The notes: generated from the letters alone by a model not told the origin. 64,000 nucleotides of DNA from Massilia sp. W12 (GCF_037300705.1 NZ_CP147776.1:1736001-1800000); one strand, 5' to 3'. Counted from the stretch's first letter, positions 1 through 10,022 are shown. Numbers and translations: made by a program.

Positions 1-108
1 AGTGATGAAATGAAGGCAAAGGGCCGTGCCGCCGGGGCAAATGGCTGGTTGGTGAAGCCTTTTGATCCGCAACGATTGATTGAGGTCGTGAAAAAAGTGA
101 TTGGTTGA
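1..108 (+). CDS. CheY-like response regulator, C-terminal end only
   Basis: The window opens inside this gene; only the last 35 codons are visible. They read as the final strand and helix of a receiver domain: GWLVKPFDPQRL carries the conserved Lys-Pro of CheY-type proteins (the lysine that contacts the phosphoryl group), followed by an amphipathic helix. It lies 44 bases before cheA in the same direction, so it is probably the response regulator of the same chemotaxis operon. The phosphoacceptor aspartate and any output domain are outside the window, so a single-domain CheY is likely but not certain. Confidence 0.75.
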   Translation, partial: SDEMKAKGRAAGANGWLVKPFDPQRLIEVVKKVIG

Positions 109-152
109 GAGATTCTCACCGCCATGAAATCCGACCGTAACGGAGTCTGATA

Positions 153-2354
153 ATGACCATCGACATCAGCCAGTTTTTTCAGGTGTTTTTCGATGAGGCC
201 GAAGAATTGCTCGCTGAAATGGAGCGCTTGCTGTTGGCTGTGGATGTTGCGGCCCCGGACTCTGAAGATTTGAATGCGATTTTCCGCACCGCGCATTCAG
301 TCAAGGGGGGCGCCGCCACCTTCGGCCTGACCGATATGACCGAGGTGACGCATATTCTGGAGTCTCTGCTGGATCGTATCCGCAAAGGCGAAATGGCATT
401 GACCGCCGAGCATGTCGATGCGTTTCTGGTTGCAAAAGACATTTTGAAGATGCAACTTGACGGGCATAAGCTCGGCACTCCGGTGGATCAGGATGCCGTT
501 GGCAATGCCCGTATGATGTTGCAATCCTTATCTGAGGAGCCGGTCGCAGTCGCCGCATCGCAAGGGCCTGTATTGGCCTTCCAGTCAGTACTGCAAGCCA
601 ACAGTCCGATTCCACAGGGGGCACACCGTTATCGGATTGAATTGCCGAAATTGCCGGAGCGGGATATCAATGCCCTGGTCGCCGAACTGGGTTTATTGGG
701 ACAGATTGCAACCAGTGCGATAGATTCCTCCCGCTATGCCCTGACTCTGACCACAAGCGAAGGGGTGGACGACATCGTTGCAATTTGTTCCTTCGTACTT
801 GATCCAAACGATCTGAAGATCACTGAAACCGGCAATCTGAGCCCGGAGCAGCAGGCGCAGGAAAAAGCGCAGCAAGAGAAGCTTGAGAAAGAACGCGGTT
901 ATGGCTTTTTTGAGCCCATGGAAGAGCCGGTCAGCAGCAATGCCGAAGAAATGTCGGATGATGAGCGCGGCTATGGCTTTTTCCAACCGCTGGATGAAAT
1001 CCGCAGTAATGCCAAAGCGCCACCTGCCGGTATGGAGACTGTGCTGGCGGCCTCTGCCGCACGCAGCGAGAATACTGCAGCAGCGGCGGATGTGGAAGCC
1101 GTCAAAGTTGAGAAGAAACTGCCGCCTAAACGCGAAGGCGCACCAGAAAAGGCCCCGGCTTCTGCCGAATCTTCTTCCATTCGCGTCAGTATTGAGAAAG
1201 TTGATCAGCTTATCAACCTGATCGGTGAGCTGGTTATTACCCAGGCGATGATTGAGCAGCGCACCAGTTCATTGGATCCGATGTTGCATGAACGGCTGCT
1301 CAACAGCGTCAGCCAGCTCACCCGTAATACCCGTGACTTGCAGGAAGCGGTGATGTCTATCCGCATGATGCCGATGGATTTCGTGTTTTCGCGATTCCCA
1401 CGCATGGTGCGCGATCTGGCGGCCAAGCTGGGTAAAAAGGTGGACTTTATCACCCATGGCGCTGCGACAGAATTGGACAAAGGCTTGATTGAGCGCATCG
1501 TTGATCCGCTCACTCACTTGGTGCGTAACAGTATTGACCATGGTATCGAAATGCCGGCTGCGCGTGTGGCGGCTGGCAAAAGCGAGGCTGGCCGCCTGTT
1601 TTTATCCGCAGGTCATCAAGGCGGCAATATCGTGATTGAAGTCAGCGATGATGGCGGTGGCTTGAACCGGGAAAAGATTCTGGCCAAAGCCAAACAGCAA
1701 GGGTTGCCGGTTTCTGATGGCATGAGCGATAGCGATGTCTGGCAATTGATTTTCGCGCCCGGTTTTTCAACGGCGGAAACGGTGACTGATGTTTCCGGGC
1801 GTGGCGTCGGCATGGACGTGGTCAAGCGTAATATCACCACCATGGGCGGTTCAGTTGACATCCGCTCCGCTAAAGGTTTCGGCACCACAATTTCGATCTC
1901 GCTGCCCTTGACCTTGGCCATCCTGGATGGCATGTCGATTAAAGTCGGCGAGGAAATTTACATTCTGCCGCTAAGTTTTGTGGTCGAATCGCTGCAACCA
2001 GTGCCTGCCGATATCAAAGAAATCAGCGGCAAGGGCAGAGTGATCAAGGTGCGCGGCGAATATCTGCCGCTGATTCCTCTGTACCAGATGTTTGATATCG
2101 AACCCAGATTTACCGATCCATCACAAGGCATAGTTGTTATTTTGGAGTCGGATGGCAAAAAAGCAGGGTTGTTTGTCGATGACCTGGTAGGGCAGCAACA
2201 GGTGGTGGTCAAAAATCTGGAATCCAACTATCGCAAAGTCACCGGGATTTCCGGGGCAACCATCCTGGGCGATGGTGGCGTGTCCCTGATTTTGGATGTG
2301 GCCGCACTGTTGCGTTCAAGCAGGCAGCTGGCGGATGAGTCAATTTTTTCTTGA
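153..2354 (+). CDS. cheA: Chemotaxis histidine kinase CheA
   Basis: Cytoplasmic histidine kinase that phosphorylates CheY and CheB in response to receptor state. The 733 residues show the full CheA layout. P1 (about 1-105) has the phosphorylated His48 in TAHSVKGG. A P2-like domain lies at about 148-225, and a long acidic and Ala/Pro-rich linker follows. P3 dimerisation is at about 345-410. The P4 ATPase has N box HLVRNSIDHGIE near 454, G1 DDGGGL near 499 and G2 GRGVGMDVVKRN near 550. P5 is the CheW-like C-terminus. The linker contains two copies of an ERGYGFF motif (residues about 248-254 and 270-276), which is unusual. Next gene is cheW, 20 bases on. Confidence 0.97.
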   Translation: MTIDISQFFQVFFDEAEELLAEMERLLLAVDVAAPDSEDLNAIFRTAHSVKGGAATFGLTDMTEVTHILESLLDRIRKGEMALTAEHVDAFLVAKDILKMQLDGHKLGTPVDQDAVGNARMMLQSLSEEPVAVAASQGPVLAFQSVLQANSPIPQGAHRYRIELPKLPERDINALVAELGLLGQIATSAIDSSRYALTLTTSEGVDDIVAICSFVLDPNDLKITETGNLSPEQQAQEKAQQEKLEKERGYGFFEPMEEPVSSNAEEMSDDERGYGFFQPLDEIRSNAKAPPAGMETVLAASAARSENTAAAADVEAVKVEKKLPPKREGAPEKAPASAESSSIRVSIEKVDQLINLIGELVITQAMIEQRTSSLDPMLHERLLNSVSQLTRNTRDLQEAVMSIRMMPMDFVFSRFPRMVRDLAAKLGKKVDFITHGAATELDKGLIERIVDPLTHLVRNSIDHGIEMPAARVAAGKSEAGRLFLSAGHQGGNIVIEVSDDGGGLNREKILAKAKQQGLPVSDGMSDSDVWQLIFAPGFSTAETVTDVSGRGVGMDVVKRNITTMGGSVDIRSAKGFGTTISISLPLTLAILDGMSIKVGEEIYILPLSFVVESLQPVPADIKEISGKGRVIKVRGEYLPLIPLYQMFDIEPRFTDPSQGIVVILESDGKKAGLFVDDLVGQQQVVVKNLESNYRKVTGISGATILGDGGVSLILDVAALLRSSRQLADESIFS

Positions 2355-2374
2355 ATGATTGATGAGGTTTGATC

Positions 2375-2884
2375 ATGGCACAAACAGCACAAGGAGCAGT
2401 GGCGGGCATGAGCGTTGGCGCGAACGATATTGCCGGCCATGAATTTCTTGCCTTCAAATTGGGGCAGGAAGAATATGGTATCGATATCTTGAAGGTGCAG
2501 GAAATTCGTGGTTATGAAGCGGTTACGCGGATTGCCAATGCGCCTGAATTCATCAAAGGGGTGATCAATTTGCGCGGCATCATTATTCCTGTCGTGGATA
2601 TGCGCATCAAGTTCAATCTGGGCACCCCGGTTTATGACCAGTTCACCGTGGTCATCATCCTCAACATCAGTGGCCGGGTGATCGGGATGGTGGTTGACAG
2701 TGTGTCAGATGTCACCACGCTGTCGCCTGAGCAAGTCAAGCCTGCTCCGGAAATGGGTACGGCGTTTAATACGGATTACTTGATTGGCCTGGGCACGATT
2801 GATGAGCGGATGTTGATTCTGGTCGATATCGATAAATTGATGTCCAGTTCTGAAATGGGCTTGATTGAGCGCTTGGCAGCTTGA
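2375..2884 (+). CDS. cheW: Chemotaxis coupling protein CheW
   Basis: Adaptor that joins chemoreceptors to the P5 domain of CheA. The 169 residues after a roughly 20-residue N-terminal extension form one CheW domain: FKLGQEEYGIDILKVQEI, then GVINLRGIIIPVVDMR, the canonical coupling signature, then GMVVDSVSDV. The ATG at 2375 is preferred over the TTG six bases upstream because GAGG lies seven bases before it. It follows cheA closely and precedes a chemoreceptor gene by about 220 bases, in which no reading frame or clear terminator was seen. Confidence 0.95.
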   Translation: MAQTAQGAVAGMSVGANDIAGHEFLAFKLGQEEYGIDILKVQEIRGYEAVTRIANAPEFIKGVINLRGIIIPVVDMRIKFNLGTPVYDQFTVVIILNISGRVIGMVVDSVSDVTTLSPEQVKPAPEMGTAFNTDYLIGLGTIDERMLILVDIDKLMSSSEMGLIERLAA

Positions 2885-3103
2885 GTGTCTCGTGTAGCGT
2901 GCAGTACAGCCGGGCAAATGAAGCGCTTTTGCAACGGATTCGAACTGTATAGCTGGTTCGTCGGTTTTTCTGGTGGATAATTGTGCATCACATCAGTTTG
3001 TGGCGAGGGGCTTGATTACCTTGCATTGGTTTTCGCAGCCGCATAGCTGGCAATTGTTGTGAAACTTGGCTTCCATCAGACCGACTCATTCTGGAATGAC
3101 ACT

Positions 3104-4822
3104 ATGAAATTTAGTAACTATCGAATTGGCGCCAGGTTGTATGCGGGTTTCGGCTTCGTGCTGGCGATTCTGGTTATTACTGTTGTGCTGACGGTGATGC
3201 TGACGCAGCGCAATAAAGATAAATTGATGGCGGGGCTGGATGTTGCAGACGCCAAGTCAATTCAAGCCAGCGTGATGAAGAGTTCGCTGCTTGAAATAGG
3301 CGTGGCCATGCGTAATATCGGCTTGTTGGCTGAGGTCGGGGCAATGCAGAAAGAGCAGGCCAAGGTCGAGGCGCAACGGAAAAAATACAATGAGGCCAAA
3401 GACAAATTGACCAAACTTGGTTTGTCTGACGGTGAGACCAAACTGCTCAAGGATATTGAAAGCATTGACTCTAAAGTCAAAGGCCGGTTTGCTGAGGCGA
3501 TGGGGCAGGCGATGGCTTTCAATAGTGAGGGGGCGGCCAAGATCATTATCACTGAGATTGATCCACTTTTTTCCCAGACTATTCAAAGCACAAACAAATT
3601 GGTTGAGTTGCAGCAAGAAGCCTCCTCCAAATTGTTATCGGACTCTGTAGTGCTGGATAAGCGCTTATCTGTAATACTTGCTGGAATCAGTTTGTTCGGC
3701 TTGGTGCTTGGCGTGGGCTGGGCTTACGTGATTACGCGCAGCATTGTGCTTCCCTTGCAAGGTGCGATTGATCTGGCGAAAACGGTCGCAGCCGGGGTGT
3801 TGACATCTGACGTCAAGCTGGAGGGGAAGGACGAGACCAGCGAGTTGTTGGGCGCACTCAAGGAAATGAATGACAGCCTGGTGCGTACCGTGGCTGATGT
3901 GCGCAGCGGCACTGAGACAATTAACGTCGCTTCTCATGAGATTGCGTCGGGCAATGCTGATCTGTCTGCCAGAACGGAATCTCAAGCCAGTTCACTTGAA
4001 GAAACCGCAAGTTCGATGGAAGAATTGACTTCAACCGTCAAGCAGAATGCTGATAATGCCAGACAGGCAAATCAACTGGCTTATTCGGCATCCACAATCG
4101 CCTCCAAAGGCGGTGCAGTGGTCAATGAAGTGGTGTTGACCATGGGGTCGATCAAAGAAAGCTCCAACAAAATTGTGGACATCATTGGCGTGATTGATGG
4201 TATCGCGTTTCAAACAAACATCCTTGCATTGAATGCCGCAGTTGAAGCTGCGCGTGCGGGGGAACAAGGGCGGGGCTTTGCTGTGGTGGCGGGTGAGGTG
4301 CGCAGTTTGGCGCAGCGCAGCGCAAGCGCCGCCAAAGAAATCAAATCCTTGATCGGTGATTCGGTGGAAAAAGTAGAACGTGGCAACCGCTTGGTGGACG
4401 AAGCTGGGCAGACCATGGATTTGCTGGTGACATCGGTCAAACAGGTTGCCGATATCATGGGAGAAATTACTGCAGCCACGCAAGAGCAAAGCAATGGCAT
4501 TGAAGAAATCAATCAAGCAGTGAGCTTGATGGACGAGATGACGCAACAGAATGCCGCTCTGGTGGAGCAGGCTGCAGCAGCGGCTGAAAGTTTGCAAGAA
4601 CAGGCTGACCGTCTTTCGACCGCAGTCAGTATTTTCAAACTGGATCAAGCTGCCATTAACCGCGTGCTTGGATCCAGGCCGTATGAAACACAGCCTATTC
4701 ACCAATCCGTGTCGAGGCCGGCAGCAGCTGTTCGCAATGCGATTGTCCCGGTAAAAGCCGCAGCCAAACCTGCGCAGAAGAAGGCTGCAGTGCATGCTGA
4801 GGATGGTTGGGAAGAGTTTTGA
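3104..4822 (+). CDS. Methyl-accepting chemotaxis protein with CheR-tether tail
   Basis: Inner-membrane chemoreceptor of 572 residues. TM1 is at about 11-33, a short helical periplasmic sensor at about 35-188, TM2 at about 190-211, then HAMP. The long signalling coiled coil has the hairpin tip [19 protein letters not shown] near 367-386, which binds CheA and CheW. After a Pro/Ala/Lys-rich linker it ends in GWEEF, matching the aromatic-acidic C-terminal pentapeptide (NWETF type) that docks CheR and CheB. The ATG chosen starts the usual [12 protein letters not shown] and has GGAA about seven bases upstream; a GTG 15 codons earlier is possible. The ligand cannot be told from the sequence. Confidence 0.95.
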   Translation: MKFSNYRIGARLYAGFGFVLAILVITVVLTVMLTQRNKDKLMAGLDVADAKSIQASVMKSSLLEIGVAMRNIGLLAEVGAMQKEQAKVEAQRKKYNEAKDKLTKLGLSDGETKLLKDIESIDSKVKGRFAEAMGQAMAFNSEGAAKIIITEIDPLFSQTIQSTNKLVELQQEASSKLLSDSVVLDKRLSVILAGISLFGLVLGVGWAYVITRSIVLPLQGAIDLAKTVAAGVLTSDVKLEGKDETSELLGALKEMNDSLVRTVADVRSGTETINVASHEIASGNADLSARTESQASSLEETASSMEELTSTVKQNADNARQANQLAYSASTIASKGGAVVNEVVLTMGSIKESSNKIVDIIGVIDGIAFQTNILALNAAVEAARAGEQGRGFAVVAGEVRSLAQRSASAAKEIKSLIGDSVEKVERGNRLVDEAGQTMDLLVTSVKQVADIMGEITAATQEQSNGIEEINQAVSLMDEMTQQNAALVEQAAAAAESLQEQADRLSTAVSIFKLDQAAINRVLGSRPYETQPIHQSVSRPAAAVRNAIVPVKAAAKPAQKKAAVHAEDGWEEF

Positions 4823-4879
4823 TCAAGCGCGCCCGGAGGGTGTTTGTTCAGCGCAGTATAAATTGACAGGCGGAAAATA

Positions 4880-5761
4880 GTGAAACCAGGCCCGCACAAT
4901 AAAAGCGATACCAGCAAAGAATTTGAGTTCACAGCTCAAGACTTTGAACGTGTGCGCGCCATGATTTACAAACGGGCAGGCATTGCGCTGGCTGAGAGTA
5001 AGTATGAGATGGTGTACAGCCGTTTGGCGCGCCGCCTGCGCGCCAATGGCTTGAGTTCATTCTCGCAGTATCTGGATGAACTGGAGAGTGGCCGGGCACA
5101 AGATGAGTGGGAGGCGTTTACCAATGCCCTGACAACCAATCTGACTTCATTTTTTCGTGAAGCCCACCATTTTCCGATTTTGGCTGAACATATTCGTGAT
5201 AAGCGCGATATTAATATCTGGTGTTCGGCCAGTTCCACCGGCGAAGAACCCTATTCGATTGCGATTACCGTATGTGAGGTTTTTGGCACCTTAACACCGC
5301 CGGCGCAAATTATCGCGACGGATATTGACACCAATGTTCTGGCGACTGCCTCCAACGGCATTTATCCGATTGAGCGGATAGATAAATTATCGCCGGAACG
5401 GGCGCGCCGGTTTTTCCTGCGTGGAAAAGGAGAGCAGGCTGGATTGGTCAGAGTGCGGAATGAATTGCGCAATATGATTACATTCAAGCAGCTGAATTTG
5501 CTGTCTGATTCCTGGCCGATTTCCGGAGCATTTGACGTTATTTTCTGCCGGAATGTCATGATTTATTTTGACAAACCGACGCAAGCCAGAATTTTGTCGC
5601 GCTTTGTTCCTTTGATGAAACCGGATGCCCTGTTGTTTGCTGGACATTCCGAAAATTTCCTGTATGTTTCAGACGCTTTGAAATTACGGGGGAAAACGGT
5701 ATACGAACTGGGGGCGAATTTGCATCGCCCTGTTTCGGAAAAAATGTCGTCTCGTTCGTGA
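4880..5761 (+). CDS. cheR: Chemoreceptor glutamate methyltransferase CheR
   Basis: SAM-dependent enzyme that methylates glutamates on chemoreceptors for adaptation. It has 293 residues. The N-terminal helical domain contains RVRAMIYKRAGIAL. The Rossmann-type methyltransferase domain has WCSASSTGEEPYSIAI (SAM-binding motif I) and FCRNVMIYFD, both diagnostic of CheR. The GTG start is used because no ATG precedes the conserved N-terminal helix and an AGGCGG lies just upstream. It sits 57 bases after the receptor gene whose tail ends in a CheR-binding pentapeptide, so the two probably act together. cheD follows after 9 bases. Confidence 0.96.
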   Translation: MKPGPHNKSDTSKEFEFTAQDFERVRAMIYKRAGIALAESKYEMVYSRLARRLRANGLSSFSQYLDELESGRAQDEWEAFTNALTTNLTSFFREAHHFPILAEHIRDKRDINIWCSASSTGEEPYSIAITVCEVFGTLTPPAQIIATDIDTNVLATASNGIYPIERIDKLSPERARRFFLRGKGEQAGLVRVRNELRNMITFKQLNLLSDSWPISGAFDVIFCRNVMIYFDKPTQARILSRFVPLMKPDALLFAGHSENFLYVSDALKLRGKTVYELGANLHRPVSEKMSSRS

Positions 5762-5770
5762 GAACTAAAT

Positions 5771-6376
5771 ATGAGTCATCTCTATGAAGAACAGTTGGCC
5801 AGCAACGTGTACTATGACCGGACATTCGATTGCGATGCGGCCAAAATTTTGCCGGGTGAGTACTATTACACCAGCAAAGATATGCTGATTGTGACAGTGC
5901 TTGGTTCCTGTGTTGCTGCATGCATCCGTGACAGGGTTTCCGGCCTGGGCGGCATGAATCACTTCATGTTGCCGGATAGTGGCGATGGCGACAGTCCGAT
6001 TTCCGCCTCAATGCGATACGGCACCTACGCGATGGAAGTTTTGATCAATCAGCTCTTGAAATCCGGCGCGCGGCGGGAAAACATGGAAGCCAAAGTATTT
6101 GGCGGTGGTGCGGTGTTGCGCGGTTTTTCCGCCATCAATGTCGGTGAGCGCAATGCTGAATTTGTTCTCAAATATTTACGCAATGAAAAAATGCGCATCA
6201 CGGCAGAAGATTTGAATGATGTCTATCCGCGCAAAGTGTATTTTTTTCCGCGTACAGGCAAAGTACTGGTTAAGAAACTGATGCAAGTGCATAACGATAC
6301 CCTGGTCAAACGCGAACAGGACTACGCTACCCGCTTGCGTGGCAATTCCGTCGCTGGTGACGTTGAATTGTTTTAA
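5771..6376 (+). CDS. cheD: Chemoreceptor glutamine deamidase CheD
   Basis: CheD hydrolyses specific receptor glutamines to glutamate, producing methylation sites, and modulates adaptation. It has 201 residues, somewhat longer than minimal CheD because of extra N- and C-terminal stretches. The catalytic cysteine motif [11 protein letters not shown] (Cys47) and the histidine motif GGMNHFMLP (His64) are intact, and [10 protein letters not shown] is the conserved central strand. It lies between cheR and cheB, all in one direction with short gaps, so it is almost certainly co-transcribed with them. Confidence 0.95.
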   Translation: MSHLYEEQLASNVYYDRTFDCDAAKILPGEYYYTSKDMLIVTVLGSCVAACIRDRVSGLGGMNHFMLPDSGDGDSPISASMRYGTYAMEVLINQLLKSGARRENMEAKVFGGGAVLRGFSAINVGERNAEFVLKYLRNEKMRITAEDLNDVYPRKVYFFPRTGKVLVKKLMQVHNDTLVKREQDYATRLRGNSVAGDVELF

Positions 6377-6435
6377 TAATATTTCCGCCCCGGGAATCGC
6401 GGTTTTCCAGGTGTCCTGTTTGGAGACATGAAATT

Positions 6436-7512
6436 ATGAAAATCAAGGTCTTGATTGTTGATGATTCTGCACTCATCAGAAGTGTCATGACCGAAATCAT
6501 CTCCAGCCAGCCAGATATGGAGGTCGTCGGTGTGGCTCCGGATCCGTTGGTGGCGCGCGAGCTGATTAAGCAAACCAATCCGGACGTTCTCACATTGGAT
6601 GTGGAAATGCCGAAGATGGATGGGCTTGATTTTTTGGAAAAGCTCATGCGTTTGCGCCCAATGCCGGTAGTGATGATTTCCTCTTTGACTGAGCGCGGTT
6701 CAGAAATCACCATGCGGGCGCTGGAGCTTGGCGCGGTCGATTTTGTCACCAAGCCTAAGCTTTCCATCCAAAGCGGTATGCGCGAATATTCTGAATTGAT
6801 CGCAGATAAAATCCGCACCGCTTCCAAAGCCAGGATCCGGCCCAGGGTTGCCTTGCCTGCCGGCGCAAGCAAAGAGGGCGGAACGCCGTTGCCTTCTTTG
6901 CGCAATCCGCTTACCAGTAGTGAGAAGCTGATCATTATCGGCGCTTCTACCGGCGGTACGGAAGCAATACGGGAATTTTTGATGCAAATGCCTTCAGACT
7001 GTCCGGGCATCCTGATTACGCAGCATATGCCTGAAGGTTTCACCCGTTCTTTTGCCAAGCGCCTGGATGGCCTTTGTAAAATTTCGGTGAATGAAGCTGC
7101 TGGCGGTGAGCGTGTATTGCCGGGGCATGCATATATTGCGCCGGGGCACTCGCACTTGTTGTTAGCCAGAAGTGGCGCCAACTATGTAACGCAGTTGGAG
7201 CAAAGCGCACCGGTCAACCGCCATCGCCCCTCGGTGGATGTGTTGTTCCGTTCCGCCGCCAATGCGGCCGGGAAAAACGCAATCGGTGTGATTTTGACCG
7301 GTATGGGCAAAGATGGGGCAGCCGGCATGTTGGAGATGCGCAATGCCGGCGCATATAACTTTGCGCAGGATGAAGCCACTTGCATTGTGTTTGGCATGCC
7401 GCGCGAAGCGATTGCGGTTGGCGCTACGCATGAGGTCGGGCCTTTGCCTTCCCTGCCAGGAATGGTCTTGAATCATCTTGCAGCACAGGGTGGCAGAGCT
7501 TTGCGTGTTTGA
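6436..7512 (+). CDS. cheB: Chemotaxis methylesterase / response regulator CheB
   Basis: Removes methyl groups from chemoreceptors when phosphorylated by CheA. It has 358 residues: a receiver domain (about 1-120, phosphoacceptor Asp55 in [10 protein letters not shown]), a linker, and the esterase domain (about 160-350). The catalytic triad is visible as Ser171 in GASTGGTEA, His197 in TQHMPEGF and Asp293 in TGMGKDGA, each shifted by seven from E. coli CheB. It closes the cheA-to-cheB run; cheY starts 87 bases later after a small hairpin. Confidence 0.97.
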   Translation: MKIKVLIVDDSALIRSVMTEIISSQPDMEVVGVAPDPLVARELIKQTNPDVLTLDVEMPKMDGLDFLEKLMRLRPMPVVMISSLTERGSEITMRALELGAVDFVTKPKLSIQSGMREYSELIADKIRTASKARIRPRVALPAGASKEGGTPLPSLRNPLTSSEKLIIIGASTGGTEAIREFLMQMPSDCPGILITQHMPEGFTRSFAKRLDGLCKISVNEAAGGERVLPGHAYIAPGHSHLLLARSGANYVTQLEQSAPVNRHRPSVDVLFRSAANAAGKNAIGVILTGMGKDGAAGMLEMRNAGAYNFAQDEATCIVFGMPREAIAVGATHEVGPLPSLPGMVLNHLAAQGGRALRV

Positions 7513-7515
7513 TTG

Positions 7516-7535
7516 TGCAAAAGCGCACTTTTGCA
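7516..7535 (+). other. Perfect 8-bp hairpin between cheB and cheY
   Basis: TGCAAAAG, a four-base loop CGCA, then CTTTTGCA. It lies directly after the cheB stop codon. There is no run of T after it, so it is not a standard intrinsic terminator; it could separate the two transcripts, stabilise the 3' end of the cheB message, or be an operator half. Function unknown. Confidence 0.4.
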
Positions 7536-7599
7536 GTGGAAGTGCTATGCTAGGTGCAGTGCCGCCTTTTCAATAACTTGTGAATCAATGGAGTAATTC

Positions 7600-7998
7600 A
7601 TGGCTGATCCTAAAATGAGATTTCTGGTTGTTGACGACTTCTCAACGATGCGCCGCATCGTGCGTAATCTGTTGAAGGAATTGGGCTACTCCAACGTCGA
7701 TGAGGCAGAAGATGGCGTGATGGCATTGGCAAAATTGCGTGCCGAGCCCTTCGACTTTGTGGTTTCTGACTGGAATATGCCAAACATGGACGGGTTGACG
7801 ATGTTGCAAAACATCCGCGCCGATCCTCAGTTGGCGAAAATCCCGGTGCTGATGGTGACAGCCGAGGCCAAGAAGGAAAATATCATTGCCGCAGCGCAAG
7901 CCGGGGCGAATGGTTATGTGGTCAAGCCGTTTACTGCTGCGACCCTGGATGAAAAGCTGACCAAGATATTTGAAAAACTCGAAAAAGTCGGAGCCTGA
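7600..7998 (+). CDS. cheY: Chemotaxis response regulator CheY
   Basis: Single-domain receiver that binds the flagellar switch when phosphorylated. It has 132 residues, essentially all one domain: acidic pocket VVDD near residues 10-13, phosphoacceptor Asp57 in [11 protein letters not shown], the switch threonine in [11 protein letters not shown] near 87, and the lysine of YVVKPF near 109. The motif [10 protein letters not shown] is the classic flagellar CheY form seen next to CheZ. Its stop codon is followed within one base by the cheZ start. Confidence 0.97.
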   Translation: MADPKMRFLVVDDFSTMRRIVRNLLKELGYSNVDEAEDGVMALAKLRAEPFDFVVSDWNMPNMDGLTMLQNIRADPQLAKIPVLMVTAEAKKENIIAAAQAGANGYVVKPFTAATLDEKLTKIFEKLEKVGA

Positions 7999-7999
7999 T

Positions 8000-8674
8000 G
8001 TGGAAAATTCATCCGCCAATCCGCCTGACAAGGCGGAAACCGCTGCTGCTGGCCAGGTGAATTTGGGGCAGCACGAAGAGTTCTTAGTCCGTATCGGTCA
8101 TATGACCCGGACATTGCATGATTCCTTACGGGGTCTGGGGCTGGATAAGCTCATTGAAAGAGCTGCGCAGGATATTCCTGATGCGCGCGACAGGCTTGAT
8201 TATGTTGCGCGGATGAGTGAAAAAGCGGCGCAAAGAGTCTTGAATGCGACCGATGCCGCCGGCCCGTTGCAGCAGCAGATTGACGATGGTGCGCGCGAGT
8301 TATCGACGGAGTGGCAGGCTTTGCTTGAATCAGGGCAATTGCCGGATTCATTGCGCGAGCTGACCGAAAAAACCACGCGCTATCTGGACAAGACGCATAT
8401 GTCTGCGATGGAAACCAAGGGCCATTTGATGGATATTATGATGGCGCAGGATTTCCAGGATTTAACCGGGCAAGTGATCAAGAAGGTAACCGGGATTGCG
8501 CAAAATCTTGAACAGCAATTGGTGCAATTGTTGATTGATTATGCGCCAACTGAGTTCAAGCGCGAACTGGATTCCGGATTGCTCAACGGGCCTCAAATCA
8601 ACCCTGAAGGTAACAGTGAGGTGGTGGCGGATCAAGGGCAGGTGGATGACTTATTGGAGAGTCTGGGTTTTTAA
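8000..8674 (+). CDS. cheZ: CheY-phosphate phosphatase CheZ
   Basis: Dephosphorylates CheY-P to end the tumble signal. It has 224 residues, mainly a long helical hairpin. The phosphatase motif is AQDFQDLTGQVIKKV, where Asp154 and Gln158 match the essential Asp143/Gln147 pair of E. coli CheZ. The C-terminus DQGQVDDLLESLGF matches the CheY-binding tail. The GTG start is preferred because GGAG lies six bases upstream at the end of cheY; the frame also extends upstream into cheY from a TTG, which is less likely. CheZ is limited to beta- and gammaproteobacteria, which helps place the organism. Confidence 0.95.
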   Translation: MENSSANPPDKAETAAAGQVNLGQHEEFLVRIGHMTRTLHDSLRGLGLDKLIERAAQDIPDARDRLDYVARMSEKAAQRVLNATDAAGPLQQQIDDGARELSTEWQALLESGQLPDSLRELTEKTTRYLDKTHMSAMETKGHLMDIMMAQDFQDLTGQVIKKVTGIAQNLEQQLVQLLIDYAPTEFKRELDSGLLNGPQINPEGNSEVVADQGQVDDLLESLGF

Positions 8675-8790
8675 CCAAACCCGCTGTAGTCATGACTGAT
8701 GGACCGGCATCAATTCGGCGCCCTGCTGTACAGTCACTTTTTGCATGTTTCGCTGTTTCTTTGCGGCCCGCTTGATTGGACTGAATCAAA

Positions 8791-9999
8791 ATGCAAGAAA
8801 TAAACTTTATTGTGCGGGAACCCCTGTTAGACCCCAAACAGCGTGTCATTGGTTATGAATTGACATGGCAATTGGCTCATGCCGGCAAACCCACTGCGGA
8901 AGACATGGAAGCTTTGATGGGTTTCGTCGCTGAGCAGCTGGTCAGTGAAGACGGGGATTGGCTGCTGCGTAAGAAAATCCTGTTCATGGATGCGGTGCCT
9001 GAGCTGCTGTCCACCGATGCGCTGCACGCTATGCCGCCGGAATATACAGTGCTGACCTTGTCGCGCAGCGATTTGCAAAATGAAGATACTTTATCCGCCG
9101 TGCGCGCCTTGCGAGCCGGGGGCGTGGGTATTGCGTTGCGGGATGCGGATTTAAGCAAGCTTGAGAAAAAGCTGTTGAGTGATATCTCATATATCGAGGT
9201 GCGTTTTACAGGGGCTGATGTGGCGGCGCAAGCGCGCGCCTATGCCGCATTGAAACAATCTTCTGTGCGTATGGTTGGGCGGCCTGTCACCACCTGGGCC
9301 GATTTTGACGCCTGCGCCATGCTTGGATTGGATGCATTTGTCGGTAAATTGCATTTGACGCCGCGTCCCGGCAATCCGGTGAAAGGCTTGAATCCGGCGC
9401 AAACCGTGATTTTGCAATTGATGCAGCTGGTCAAGAAGAATGCCGATGTGCCGCAGCTGGAAAACGTGTTGAAACGCGATGCTGCGCTTTCGTATAAATT
9501 GCTCAGATTTATCAATTCAGCCGGTTTCGGTGTGGGGCGTGAAATTCAATCTTTGCGCCAGGCGCTTGCCCTGTTAGGGTATGCGCCTTTATACCGTTGG
9601 CTGACATTGTTGCTGGCGACCGCGTCAACCAGCGGCTATTCCCCTGTGTTGATGGAAACTGCTGTGGTGCGCGGCCGTTTGACTGAATTACTTGGCATGC
9701 CGTTTTTGCCCAAAGGTGAAGCGGAAAATCTGTTTGTCGCCGGCATGTTTTCCCTGCTTGATCGATTGTTGGGGATGCCGATGGAGCAGGTATTGGAAAC
9801 GATTCAACTTTCCGATGAAGTGGTGCAAGCTTTGCTCAGCCGCAGCGGGATTTATGGACCTTATCTGGCTTTGGCCGAGGCCTGTGAATTGAATCCAGTG
9901 CTGGTTGGTTCTCTGGCGTCACAGCTTGAAATTGAGCCGGAAGAAGTCAATAAGGCGCATTTACAGGCACTGGCTTGGGCGCAAACAATTGAAACCTGA
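8791..9999 (+). CDS. Degenerate EAL plus HDOD signalling protein
   Basis: Two-domain cytoplasmic protein of 402 residues, of the YuxH/CdgJ type. The first half (about 1-195) resembles an EAL fold: it begins with REPLLDPKQRVIGYELTW, but the EAL glutamate and the other catalytic residues of cyclic di-GMP phosphodiesterases are not there, so it is presumably inactive. The second half (about 205-390) is an HDOD domain, with LKRDAALSYKLLRFINSAG and LRQALALLGY. HDOD proteins are associated with signalling and motility control; its position straight after cheZ suggests the same. It ends at a strong terminator. Confidence 0.85.
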   Translation: MQEINFIVREPLLDPKQRVIGYELTWQLAHAGKPTAEDMEALMGFVAEQLVSEDGDWLLRKKILFMDAVPELLSTDALHAMPPEYTVLTLSRSDLQNEDTLSAVRALRAGGVGIALRDADLSKLEKKLLSDISYIEVRFTGADVAAQARAYAALKQSSVRMVGRPVTTWADFDACAMLGLDAFVGKLHLTPRPGNPVKGLNPAQTVILQLMQLVKKNADVPQLENVLKRDAALSYKLLRFINSAGFGVGREIQSLRQALALLGYAPLYRWLTLLLATASTSGYSPVLMETAVVRGRLTELLGMPFLPKGEAENLFVAGMFSLLDRLLGMPMEQVLETIQLSDEVVQALLSRSGIYGPYLALAEACELNPVLVGSLASQLEIEPEEVNKAHLQALAWAQTIET

Positions 10000-10022
10000 A
10001 ACGGTGATCCAGGCTGTGATGC

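Noticed and set aside
4031-4795. 254-codon antisense frame opposite the chemoreceptor
   Set aside because: Cys/His/Phe-rich composition with no motif; the forward frame is a complete chemoreceptor signalling domain.
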